Assembly: GCF_017302985.1 (NCBI RefSeq)
Contig: NZ_JAFIMU010000002.1
Coordinates: 992,001-1,056,000, forward strand
DNA: 64,000 bases
Source of the DNA: Corallococcus macrosporus
Lineage (GTDB): Bacteria; Myxococcota; Myxococcia; Myxococcales; Myxococcaceae
Reading direction: 5' to 3'
A program made the translations under genes and the position numbers. The first letter of the stretch is position 1, and every line of letters begins with the position of its first letter. Shown here in pieces: positions 27,511 through 35,548 of the stretch. The notes under the pieces are model-generated. The model saw nothing but the letters and a program-made list of their open reading frames with translations. It was not told where the DNA came from and made no database searches.

Positions 27511-28713
27511 TCAGCCCGCCACGGCTGGCTGGCACGCGGCTGACAGCCAGCCCACGGCGTCATCCCAGGGCAGGTCGCGCTGCGAGCCGTCGCGCTGCCG
27601 CAGGCGGACTCCCTTCGACTCCACCTCCCGGCCTCCCACCACCGCCAGGAACGGCACTCCGTCCTCGTGCGAGCCCAGGACCTTCTTCGATAGGGACTCG
27701 TCCCGCACGTCCGCTCGCGCCCGGCAGCCGGCCAGCCGCAGCCGCGCCGCCAGCGCCTCCGCGTACGCGGCGGCCCCCGCTCCCACGGAGGCCACCACCA
27801 CCTGCTCCGGCGCGAGCCACGCGGGCAGCGCGCCCCCATGGTGCTCCAGCAACATGCCGATGAAGCGCTCCAGGCTGCCGAACAGCGCGCGGTGAAGCAT
27901 CACCGGGCGCAGGCGCTCTCCGGACGCGCCGACGTAGTGCAGGTCGAAGCGCTCCGGCAACACCAGGTCCAGCTGGATCGTCCCGCACTGCCAGGCCCGG
28001 CCCAGTCGGTCCTTCAGCACGAACTCCAACTTGGGCCCGTAGAAGGCACCCTGGCCCGGCTGGTCCTCGTACACCAGACCCGCCTGCTTCGCCGCGGACT
28101 GGAGCCACGCCTCCGCCTGGTCCCACAGCACGTCACTGCCGGCCCGCATCGCCGGACGGCTGGAGAAGGCCACCTGCACGTCGTCGAAGCCGAAGCCCGC
28201 GTAGAACGCCTTGAGCGACCGCACGAAGCGGACCACCTCCGCCTCCACCTGCTCCGCCGCGCAGAAGATGTGGCCGTCGTCCTGCGTGAACTGCCGCAGG
28301 CGGAACAGCCCGTGCAGCGCGCCGCTGGGCTCGCTGCGGTGCACCAGCCCGAACTCCCCCAGCCGCAGGGGCAGGTCGCGGTGGCTGGGCGCCATGCGCT
28401 GCACCAGTTGGATGTGGCCAGGGCAGCTCACCGGCTTCAACGCCAGGTGCCGGTCGCCTTCCTCCATGCAGAACATGTTCTCGCGGAAGTTCTCCCAGTG
28501 GCCGCTCTGCTCCCACAGCGGCTGGGAGCACAGCTGCGGCGTACGGACTTCTCGGTAGCCCTCTTCGCGCATGCGGGCGCGGACGTGGTCCTCCAGGAGG
28601 CGGTACAGCATCAGTCCGCGCGGGTGCCAGAACACCATGCCCGGCGCCTCCTCCTGCAGGTGGAAGAGGTCCAGACGCTGGCCCAGCGCGCGGTGGTCGT
28701 GTTCATCAAGCAT
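27511..28713 (-). CDS. thrS: Threonyl-tRNA synthetase, catalytic plus anticodon domains only
   Basis: A 400-residue class II synthetase that starts directly at the catalytic domain (LDLFHLQEEAPGMVFWHPRG). The TGS and N2 editing domains of standard bacterial ThrRS (about 640 residues) are absent. The zinc ligands are all present: Cys in KPVSCPGH, His in DDGHIFC and His in VMLHRALFGS. Motif 2 (LFRLRQFTQDD) and motif 3 (GSLERFIGMLLEHHGG) are intact, and a C-terminal anticodon-binding domain follows. It should charge tRNA-Thr but cannot edit Ser-tRNA-Thr in cis. The start at 28713 follows GGAG. A threonine-rich leader peptide and hairpin precede it. A full-length thrS probably exists elsewhere (inference). 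Confidence 0.9.
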   Translation of the reverse strand: MLDEHDHRALGQRLDLFHLQEEAPGMVFWHPRGLMLYRLLEDHVRARMREEGYREVRTPQLCSQPLWEQSGHWENFRENMFCMEEGDRHLALKPVSCPGHIQLVQRMAPSHRDLPLRLGEFGLVHRSEPSGALHGLFRLRQFTQDDGHIFCAAEQVEAEVVRFVRSLKAFYAGFGFDDVQVAFSSRPAMRAGSDVLWDQAEAWLQSAAKQAGLVYEDQPGQGAFYGPKLEFVLKDRLGRAWQCGTIQLDLVLPERFDLHYVGASGERLRPVMLHRALFGSLERFIGMLLEHHGGALPAWLAPEQVVVASVGAGAAAYAEALAARLRLAGCRARADVRDESLSKKVLGSHEDGVPFLAVVGGREVESKGVRLRQRDGSQRDLPWDDAVGWLSAACQPAVAG

Positions 28714-28775
28714 GGTCGTCTCCGTGTGTCGGTCGGGATGAAGCAGCCGGGGCCGGACACGGGGCGTGTGAGGTT

Positions 28776-28819
28776 GCACGGTCGCCCCGGCCGGACTTCG
28801 GCGGGGCGGGAAACCGTGC
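28776..28819 (-). promoter_or_regulatory. Attenuator-type hairpin between the Thr-leader and thrS
   Basis: On the minus strand, GCACGGT pairs with ACCGTGC, then CGCCCCG with CGGGGCG and CCG with CGG: a 17-bp stem with a four-base bulge. It starts 6 bases after the leader stop and ends 62 bases before the thrS ATG. A smaller hairpin (ACACG/CGTGT, 28757-28769) follows. There is no T-run, so a Rho- or translation-based attenuator is as likely as an intrinsic terminator. Confidence 0.6.
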
Positions 28820-28824
28820 GCTCG

Positions 28825-28908
28825 TCAGGCCACCGACACGCGCACCGAACCCACGCCCGCCGAAGCGGTGGTGGTCTGGGTCGCGGTGGTGGTGATGACG
28901 AGGCTCAC
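28825..28908 (-). CDS. Threonine-rich leader peptide upstream of thrS
   Basis: A 27-residue peptide starting at a GTG and ending 111 bases before the thrS start. Residues 5-15 read ITTTATQTTTA: seven threonines within ten residues, all ACC. This mirrors ThrL, whose Thr/Ile codons control attenuation of the threonine operon in enterobacteria. Ribosome stalling on the ACC run when charged tRNA-Thr is low would prevent or alter the hairpin at 28776-28819 and so raise synthetase expression (inference). The GGGAG upstream is about 13 bases away, longer than ideal, so the exact start is uncertain. Confidence 0.6.
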   Translation of the reverse strand: MSLVITTTATQTTTASAGVGSVRVSVA

Positions 28909-28928
28909 GCGACAACAAGTGCTCCCGA

Positions 28929-28953
28929 GCGCACGGAAAGTCAAGTCGTGCGC
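28929..28953 (-). terminator. Inverted repeat after the OPT transporter gene
   Basis: GCGCACG pairs with CGTGCGC around an 11-base spacer containing TTGACT, 15 bases after the OPT stop on the minus strand. It may terminate the transporter transcript. The TTGACT could also serve as a -35 element for the leader-thrS unit, but no good -10 is visible. Confidence 0.4.
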
Positions 28954-28967
28954 CGGGGCAGGGTGCT

Positions 28968-30815
28968 TCAGCCCAACAGGGACACCAGGCCGGCGAGGCC
29001 CACGAAGAGGTAGAAGAGCGACTCGCCCGCGATGAGGCCGCCGCCCACCAGCGACATGGTGCTCATGTCCTCGGGCAGCACCGCTTCGCCGGGCGCGGGC
29101 TCGCGCTTGAAGCGCTTGGAGACGGTGTTGAAGACGGACGTGAGGACGCCGCCCACGCCGAACCAGAGCGCCGCGGGCAGCGCGATGAAGCCGCCGAATG
29201 CGTACGCGTAGGGGCTCGCCAGCACCAGCGAGTCCATGGCCCAGCCCACGCCGAACCCCGTCCGCGAGCCCTGCACGAAGCGCAGGTAGGCGGGATTGCG
29301 GCGGACCCCCTTGCGGATGACCTCCAGCGTGAAGCCGATGCCCAGGCCCACGAGCAGCGCCGTCACCTTGTGCGCGGACAGCGTGCCCAGGTCGCGGATG
29401 GCGCCCACGAACTTGTACGTCATCGCGGAGCTCCACTGCGCCACCTTCACGTCCGGGTGGTCCAGCTGGTTCACGGACAGCACGGGGTAGGCGCCCATGA
29501 ACACCCGCGCCAGCACCACGCACAGCACCGCGCCCATGAAGATGCCCAGCACCTGGTAGCGGAACTGCACCACGCGGTTGGTGCCCAGGCGCCATCCGGT
29601 GGAGCGGTCCTGCTGCATGTCGCAGCCCACCGACGTGGAGATGAGCAGGATGGAGGACGCCATCAGCCCCACCAGCGGATCCTTCAGGCCCAGCAGCGAC
29701 ATCAGCAGCACCGACATCACGAAGGCGCTGGAGATGGGGTTGTTGTCGCTGATGCCGTAGGCGATGCCGTTGATGAGCACGAACAGGAGCGACAGCGCGA
29801 GCCCGAAGAGGATGAAGCCCGCGGGCTGGTGCAGCACCTGCGTGGCCACCACCACCACGGCCGCGCCCCAGCCCACCACCCAGGCGATGAGCCGGGGCAC
29901 GTTGACCTTCTTCCACGCGGGCTCGGTGTCGGCCGGCGCCTGCGCCCGGCCCCGGATGCGGTCCACCGCCTGCACCGCGAGCAGCGCCAGGTCCACCAGC
30001 GCCGCGCCGCAGATCATCGCCAGCGACACCAGGAAGCCAATCTTCCGGTAGGGGTCATTCGGGCCCAGCCACCCGATGCCCTGCAGATACGGGGTGAGCG
30101 CGTAGCCGATGAGGCCCATCAGCATGGCGGGCACGGTGATGCGGCTGCCCACCACCATGCCGGCGCCCACCGTGGAGCTGCTCACGCTCAGCGCGGCGAT
30201 GGAGGCCGCCTTCTCCGTGAGCCACGCGGCCAGGATGCCCAGGCCGGTGCCGCCGCCCAGCTTCGCGATGGAGGCCTTGAGCAGGCGCTTGTCCGTGAGC
30301 GCTCGCAGGATGTTGGCCACCGCGTAGCCGGACGGGTAGTCCAGCTGGAGTCGGTCCACGAGCAGCGGCGTGTAGAGCATGCCCACGCCCACGCCGAACA
30401 TGCCCACGCAGCCGACGAAGAGCATCAGCTGCCACGCGGGCGGCTGGGGCATGCCCAGCCACACCATGGATTGGATCAGCACGGACATGGCGCACAGCGA
30501 GGCCACGGACGCGGCCATCGTCTGCATGTAGTTGGCGCCGTGCTTTCCCTCCGCGCCGTAGCCGTAGGTGACGACGCTGCCGAGGATGCCGGAGAGCACC
30601 TGGCTGGCGACGAAGAAGCCCAGGCTGAAGTTCATGTACGACGCGGCCACGCCGCCCAGCGGGCCCAGGAAGAGGATGGCCACCGACGCGAGCAGCAGGT
30701 GGTACTTCCACGTGCCCACCGCAGGCAGGAAGCGGAAGCGCGGCGTGACGTCCTCGGGCACGGAGGACAGGGGGGCGGAAGGCTCCGGCGGGAGCGGCTC
30801 GGCGGGGTGGGCCAT
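28968..30815 (-). CDS. OPT-family oligopeptide/metal transporter
   Basis: A 615-residue inner-membrane protein with about 14-16 hydrophobic segments. After a 30-residue Pro-rich N-terminus come LASVAILFLGPLGGVAASYMN, a loop with YPSGYAVANILRAL, ISDNNPISSAFVMS, and a late GFGVGWAMDSLVLASPYAYAFGG segment, all consistent with the OPT superfamily, whose members import oligopeptides or metal-ligand complexes. The YPSG..VA motif is typical of the family. No partner is needed. It lies upstream of the Thr-leader/thrS unit on the same strand; the hairpin between them suggests separate transcripts. Confidence 0.85.
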   Translation of the reverse strand: MAHPAEPLPPEPSAPLSSVPEDVTPRFRFLPAVGTWKYHLLLASVAILFLGPLGGVAASYMNFSLGFFVASQVLSGILGSVVTYGYGAEGKHGANYMQTMAASVASLCAMSVLIQSMVWLGMPQPPAWQLMLFVGCVGMFGVGVGMLYTPLLVDRLQLDYPSGYAVANILRALTDKRLLKASIAKLGGGTGLGILAAWLTEKAASIAALSVSSSTVGAGMVVGSRITVPAMLMGLIGYALTPYLQGIGWLGPNDPYRKIGFLVSLAMICGAALVDLALLAVQAVDRIRGRAQAPADTEPAWKKVNVPRLIAWVVGWGAAVVVVATQVLHQPAGFILFGLALSLLFVLINGIAYGISDNNPISSAFVMSVLLMSLLGLKDPLVGLMASSILLISTSVGCDMQQDRSTGWRLGTNRVVQFRYQVLGIFMGAVLCVVLARVFMGAYPVLSVNQLDHPDVKVAQWSSAMTYKFVGAIRDLGTLSAHKVTALLVGLGIGFTLEVIRKGVRRNPAYLRFVQGSRTGFGVGWAMDSLVLASPYAYAFGGFIALPAALWFGVGGVLTSVFNTVSKRFKREPAPGEAVLPEDMSTMSLVGGGLIAGESLFYLFVGLAGLVSLLG

Positions 30816-30938
30816 GGGTGCGCGGGAGGGTACCGGCCTCCCGCGGGGCTCACAACCTGCCTGGAGACGGGCGGCCCGGCGGCCGGCCCTCGGGTGCAAG
30901 CCCTTGCGAAGGTCGTGGCGCCATGCGAGTCCGCACGC

Positions 30939-32531
30939 ATGCGATTCACCCTTCACCGCGGCGTCAGCCTGGCCGTCCTCGCCTCCGCCCGGACGGAGGC
31001 CGACCACCACGAGGACCTGGGGTGCAGCATCCAGGGGCCCACCGCGCGTCCGGTGCGCCGCGCGCAGGTGCCGCTCAAGCGCCACATCGCCTCGCTGGGC
31101 CGCGAGGGCGCGCTGCGCGAGGCCGACGCGCTCATCCACTGGCTGGAGGACACGCCCCGTTACGCCGCGCTCTGCCAGGGCTCGAAGCGGCGCATGGGCC
31201 GGCGCGTGCTACGCGAGGACGTCCTCTTCCCGGATCCGCTGCGCCACCGCCCGCGCGTGCTGCACCTGCGCCAGGACTCGCTGGGGCTGGACGTGCCGGT
31301 GCGCGCGAAGGACTGGCCGGTGGTGGCGGACCTGTTCGCGGCGCTCGCCCGGGGCGCGACGCGTGAGGAGCTGCGCGCGCTGGCCATCACGCCCATCGTG
31401 GGCGAGCTGCTGGGCGACCTGTCGCAGGCCGGCTGGCTCGTGCGCCACGCGGGGCCGGTGGACGTGCCCGGCCCGGGAGCCCTCTTCGTGGGACACAACA
31501 CGGTGCTGGTGGCGGGCAGGGAAGGGCGCGTGCTGGTGGATCCGTACTTCCGCCCCACGGGCGAGGTGGACCCGCCGGGCTACGGAGCATTGCAGGCGGG
31601 GGACTTGGGGCGCGTGGACGCGGTGGTCATCACCCACTCCCACGGGGACCACTTCCACCTGGGCTCACTGCTGCCGCTGCCGCGCGACACGCGCATCTTC
31701 GTGCCGGCGGTCGCTCGCGAGAGCCTCTTCTCCACGGACTGCGCGCTGCGGCTGAAGCAGCTGGGCTTCACGCGCGTGGAGCCCCTTCGCTGGGGGGAGT
31801 CGCGGCAGGTGGCGGACGTGACGGTGCACGCGCTGCCCTTCCACGGCGAGCAGCCCACGGACGGCGAGGGCCCGCACCCGGACCTCTACAACGAGGGCAA
31901 CACGTGGCTCGTGCGCTCGGAGGACTTCTCCGCCGCCTTCTTCGCGGACGCGGGCCATGACGTGCGCGGGGACATGGACGCGGTGTGCCGCCGCGTGCGC
32001 AAGCAGCAGGGGCCGGTGGACGTCCTCTTCTGCGGCGTGCGCGGCTTCCGGCTGCCGCCCATCTTCTTCGGCTTCACCACGCTGGACGCGTTCCTCGTCA
32101 ACGTGCCGCGCGACGCGCTGACCACGCCGCAGCGCCTGATGGCGGGCCCGGAGGAGGCGCTGCGCTACGGCGAGCTCCTGGGCGCGCGCTACGTGGTGCC
32201 CTGCGCGGACGGCGGCGCCCCCTGGTACTGGCGCGAGGGCATGGGGCCTCGCTACGCCGGCTATCCGGGCGAGCCCGTCGCGGGCGCGAGCAACATGGAC
32301 GAGAACCCGGACGCGGATCCGTATCCGGAGCGGCTGGCCCAGGTGCGCAAGGCGCGGCGTGAGGGACCGCAGGCGCTCCTCCTGCGGCCCGGCGAGGCCC
32401 TGCGCTGGCGGGGCGCTCGGAAGCCGGAGGTGCTCCGCACGCCGGGCTTCGAGTGGCCGTTCGGGAGCTGGGGCGAGCCCGAGCCTCAGCCTCGCAGCGC
32501 GCCGCGGACGGCCCAGAGGCCCCGCAGGTAG
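30939..32531 (+). CDS. MBL-fold metallo-hydrolase with N-terminal winged-helix-like region
   Basis: A 530-residue protein. The C-terminal two thirds is a metallo-beta-lactamase fold with THSHGDHFHLGS, a further metal-ligand region (FADAGHDVRGDMD) and late strands around VNVPRDALTTPQRL. Before it, residues about 105-175 (VVADLFAALARGATREELRAL to GDLSQAGWLV) look like a PqqD/winged-helix module, and the first 100 residues are basic and helical. The substrate is not evident. The 3' end overlaps the convergent M50-like gene by 46 bases, so the last 15 codons of the two genes are antisense to each other. The start at 30939 has only a weak ribosome binding site. Confidence 0.75.
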   Translation: MRFTLHRGVSLAVLASARTEADHHEDLGCSIQGPTARPVRRAQVPLKRHIASLGREGALREADALIHWLEDTPRYAALCQGSKRRMGRRVLREDVLFPDPLRHRPRVLHLRQDSLGLDVPVRAKDWPVVADLFAALARGATREELRALAITPIVGELLGDLSQAGWLVRHAGPVDVPGPGALFVGHNTVLVAGREGRVLVDPYFRPTGEVDPPGYGALQAGDLGRVDAVVITHSHGDHFHLGSLLPLPRDTRIFVPAVARESLFSTDCALRLKQLGFTRVEPLRWGESRQVADVTVHALPFHGEQPTDGEGPHPDLYNEGNTWLVRSEDFSAAFFADAGHDVRGDMDAVCRRVRKQQGPVDVLFCGVRGFRLPPIFFGFTTLDAFLVNVPRDALTTPQRLMAGPEEALRYGELLGARYVVPCADGGAPWYWREGMGPRYAGYPGEPVAGASNMDENPDADPYPERLAQVRKARREGPQALLLRPGEALRWRGARKPEVLRTPGFEWPFGSWGEPEPQPRSAPRTAQRPRR

Positions 32532-33526
32532 AGCGCGCCCAGGGCCGCGAGGCAGAGGACTCCGACGGTGACGTTCCAGTGGATGACGCGGCTGACGTTC
32601 CAGCCGTACACGTCCACCAGGGTGCTGGGGTCGCTCAGGCCCACGCCCTCGATGCGGCCGAAGGGGATGCGGTCCACGTCGGTGCGCGCCGCCCACCACT
32701 GCTCGAAGCCATCCATGAAGGCCGCGGCGCCCATGACGACGAACCCCCAGCGCAGCTGGTGCCGGCGGAGGTAGTGGCCCCAGGGCACGTAGAACGTGGC
32801 CATCAGGAGCGCGCCCAGGACCATCAGGCCCGCGTCACCGCCGAAGAAGGTGAGGGCCCTGGCCTGCGAGTGCGTCAGCCCGAACGTGCACACCATCTGC
32901 GCGACGAGCAGCCCCGCGCCCACGGCCAGCCACGTCCACCGGCGGCACTTCCAGCTCCGCCACACGAGCGCCCCCGACAGCCCCGCGATGAGCAGGATCA
33001 TGAACGCCGAGCGGTCCCTCGACACGTGCGTCACCCAGAACGTGGGCGTGGCACTGAAGCCGCAGAACCACGCGGTGACGGCGTGCCCCAGCTCGTGCAC
33101 CGGCATCGTGAAGAAGATGCGCAGCAGCGAGTGGAAGCCCGGTGAACCGACCGCGAGGAAGGCGATGACGAGCGCGGCCGGCAACACCGCCAGCCGCAGG
33201 CGCGCCTCCAGGGCGTCCTCGCTCCCGGCGTCCTCGCCCGGGTGGAAGGTGATGCCCTCCGTGGTGGGCTGGGAGGCAGTCAGGGCCGCGGCCATGGGCG
33301 GCACGAACGTGGGGGCCGCGTGGGCCTCCAGGGCCTCGCGCAGCGCCTGGCGCTGGTCCTCGGCTTCGCGCTCGGCGGCCTCGCGGGCCTCGCGGTCGCG
33401 GGCTTGCGCCTGCCGGGTGGCGGCGCGCTGTTCCGCGCGCAGGTAGATGACGCCGCACGCGGGGCACTCGGGCCCGTCCACACGGGGGGCGCCGCAGCGG
33501 GGACAGGAGGTGGACGGAGGGCTCAC
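32486..33526 (-). CDS. M50-like membrane metallopeptidase with N-terminal zinc ribbon
   Basis: A 346-residue protein. It begins with a zinc ribbon (CPRCGAP ... CPACGVIY), followed by a charged coiled-coil-like stretch (residues 30-70) and at least six membrane segments. MPVHELGHAVTAWF carries an HExxH active site as in M50 site-2-protease-like enzymes, but I find no clear second M50 motif (NPDG), so catalysis is unproven. The zinc ribbon may bind a partner protein or nucleic acid. It converges on and overlaps the MBL gene end. Confidence 0.7.
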   Translation of the reverse strand: MSPPSTSCPRCGAPRVDGPECPACGVIYLRAEQRAATRQAQARDREAREAAEREAEDQRQALREALEAHAAPTFVPPMAAALTASQPTTEGITFHPGEDAGSEDALEARLRLAVLPAALVIAFLAVGSPGFHSLLRIFFTMPVHELGHAVTAWFCGFSATPTFWVTHVSRDRSAFMILLIAGLSGALVWRSWKCRRWTWLAVGAGLLVAQMVCTFGLTHSQARALTFFGGDAGLMVLGALLMATFYVPWGHYLRRHQLRWGFVVMGAAAFMDGFEQWWAARTDVDRIPFGRIEGVGLSDPSTLVDVYGWNVSRVIHWNVTVGVLCLAALGALYLRGLWAVRGALRG

Positions 33527-33570
33527 GGGCCCTGGACTCTAGGGGCCCCGGGGGCGGGACGAAAATCGCA

Positions 33571-33598
33571 CCGCCGGGAACCCGTGGGCTCCCGGCGG
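33571..33598 (-). terminator. Intrinsic terminator after the secreted-protein gene
   Basis: On the minus strand, CCGCCGGGA pairs with TCCCGGCGG around a 10-base loop, followed by TGCGATTTTCG. It lies 14 bases after the stop of the gene at 33612 and reads as a Rho-independent terminator for that gene. Confidence 0.8.
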
Positions 33599-33611
33599 CG
33601 GAACGCGGGCT

Positions 33612-34238
33612 CTAGAAGCCGTAGTAGTCGCTGTAGTCCACGCCGAACAGGTCGATGACCACCGTGCCCCAGGGGCGCACCATGATGATGGTGACCGTCT
33701 TGAAGAAGCGCGTGAGGTTGTAGTCCCGGATGGTCTGCTGCTGGAGGCCCACGTTCATCGGGGAGCCGTAGCGCGCGGACTTCAGCGGCGCGGAGAAGGT
33801 CTCGATGCGCGTCGCACGCTGCGCGACCTCCTTGCCGCTCGCGTCGATGAGGCTGGCGACGGCCTTGTACTTGCCCACCTGCATGTCCTTCGGGTCGGCC
33901 CGGACGTTCACGCGGTAGTACCCCGCCGGGACGCCCGCGTCCGCCGAGTCGATGTAGACGAAGGCCACGTCCACGCCCTTGGCGTACTCCGTGTCAGGCA
34001 CGTTCTCGAAGCCCGCGATGCTCGTCGCGACGATGTCGCCCGTGTCCGACGACAGGGTGCCAATCTGCTCCGCGTTGAGCGCGAGGCCCTGCGCCTTCGC
34101 CGCCTCCAGCAGCTTGCTCTTGCTGTCGGTGCAGGCGGTCGCGGTGGCCGTCGTGGACCGGGGCTCGGCCGCGAAGGCGGAACCGGAGAGGAGGAGGGCG
34201 GCCACGAGGGAGGAACGCATGAAGCTGGAAGAGGTCAT
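33612..34238 (-). CDS. Secreted protein of unknown function
   Basis: A 208-residue protein with a signal peptide (RSSLVAALLLSGSAFAAEP). The mature part has SKSKLLEAAKAQGLALNAEQ, a stretch suggesting a beta-sandwich (VAFVYIDSADAGVPAGYYRVNVRA) and an unusual C-terminus rich in Tyr and Asp (DLFGVDYSDYYGF). There is no lipobox. Starts at 34238 (MTSSSF) and 34220 (MRSSLV) are both possible and neither has a good ribosome binding site. I do not recognise the family. Confidence 0.65.
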   Translation of the reverse strand: MTSSSFMRSSLVAALLLSGSAFAAEPRSTTATATACTDSKSKLLEAAKAQGLALNAEQIGTLSSDTGDIVATSIAGFENVPDTEYAKGVDVAFVYIDSADAGVPAGYYRVNVRADPKDMQVGKYKAVASLIDASGKEVAQRATRIETFSAPLKSARYGSPMNVGLQQQTIRDYNLTRFFKTVTIIMVRPWGTVVIDLFGVDYSDYYGF

Positions 34239-34417
34239 GGGGGACGGAGAACCAATCATCAAAGAGGGGGACTTCAAGCCGGGCCCTGTGCAGTCTCGGT
34301 GCCAGTCCGTGGCGCGGTGCCGCCCCTCGGGTTTCCAAGGGCTTGGAGCGCGCGCGTGTGACATTCCGGGTTACGGCCCGCGCCGGGCAATGACCTCTCG
34401 CGCTACAACGCGGGCGC

Positions 34418-35236
34418 ATGGCTGGTGAGCTGGATACCCCCACCCGGGGCAGGACCGCGCGCGGGCGCCTGCGAGCGCTGGACGCGTACCTGTGCCAGTT
34501 CGAGGCCGCGCTCCTCACGCGCACGGAGGACGCGTGGGCCCGCGCCGTCTTCGTGGACGTGGGCTTCGGAGAACACCCGTGGACCACGCTGGAGAGCGCC
34601 GCGGCCTTCCGCGCGCTGAACCCGGCGCTGTCGGTGGTGGGCGTGGAGCTGGAGCCTGAGCGCGCCACCGCCGCCGCGCGGGCGCACTCGGACGCGCGCA
34701 CGCACTTCCGCGAGGGCGGCTTCGCGCTGCCGCTGTCCCCGGACGAGCCCGCCCGCCTGGTGCGCGCCATGAACCTCCTGCGCCAGGGGCCTCCGGAGCG
34801 CATCCCCGAGGCCCACCTCTCCATGTCGCGTCACCTGCTGCCCGGGGGGCTGCTCGTGGAGGGCTCCTCCGACACGGACGGCGCGGTGCTGGTGGCCCAC
34901 CTGCTGCGCCGGACCCCGGAGGCGGAGGTCCCCGCGCGCGAGGGGCTCCTCTTCCACACCGACTTCTCCCGGGGCTTCGCGCCGCTGCTCCTGCGCGACT
35001 GGCTGCCCCGCGACCTGCGCCGCCGCGTCCGCCCTGGCGAGCCCATGCACGCCTTCTTCCAGGCGTGGGAGGCGGCATGGAAGGCCGCGCGCGCGGAAGG
35101 CCAGACGGCACCCCCGGACGCGTTCGCCGGGTCCGTCCTGCGCCTTGCCCGGATGACCCCGGGGGTGGCCACGGACGCCTGGCTCCTTGCCCACGGCTTC
35201 CTGCGGTGGACCCCACCTGGCGGGACACCGGCTTGA
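34418..35236 (+). CDS. SAM-dependent methyltransferase-like protein
   Basis: A 272-residue protein with a class I methyltransferase signature: motif I-like VFVDVGFGEHPWTT near residue 44, then VVGVELEPERATAA with an acidic end of strand 2, and a post-I region HLLPGGLLVEGSSD. The C-terminal half is helical and Arg-rich. The substrate is unknown. No strong ribosome binding site precedes the ATG. It is followed by 135 bases and then the signal-peptide-like reading in front of the ATP-grasp gene. Confidence 0.65.
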   Translation: MAGELDTPTRGRTARGRLRALDAYLCQFEAALLTRTEDAWARAVFVDVGFGEHPWTTLESAAAFRALNPALSVVGVELEPERATAAARAHSDARTHFREGGFALPLSPDEPARLVRAMNLLRQGPPERIPEAHLSMSRHLLPGGLLVEGSSDTDGAVLVAHLLRRTPEAEVPAREGLLFHTDFSRGFAPLLLRDWLPRDLRRRVRPGEPMHAFFQAWEAAWKAARAEGQTAPPDAFAGSVLRLARMTPGVATDAWLLAHGFLRWTPPGGTPA

Positions 35237-35371
35237 GCTTCGGCCTGAACCCGGCCAGCCCTTGGAGATCCAATCGTCAGGAGGCAGGTCGCAAGCGACG
35301 CCGGAAAAGGTATTCTGTCGCGAATTGGGCTTCCGGTGGTTTCCCGAACCACTGGAGGTCGACGGCTCGAC

Positions 35372-35548
35372 ATGAACAGGCACCTTCTGACGCTTCTCGC
35401 CGCGGGGCTGATGGCCAGCACCGCCGTCGCCGGCCCGTCGACCCCTGACCTCGGGGGCGGTCGCCTCGCGCAGCGCCCCCAACGCCAATCCCGTCGTTCC
35501 TCCGCGCGCTCGCGCCGCGAGGCCGACCCCGCGAACCTGGAGCATGAG
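35372..35548 (+). other. In-frame signal-peptide-like coding extension before the ATP-grasp gene
   Basis: From an ATG at 35372 the frame reads MNRHLLTLLAAGLMASTAVAG, a clear Sec signal peptide, then about 35 basic, Arg/Ser-rich residues, and runs without a stop into the ATP-grasp protein. GGAGG lies 13 bases upstream. Either the ATP-grasp protein really carries it, or it is a small secreted-protein gene that lost its stop and fused. Confidence 0.45.
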
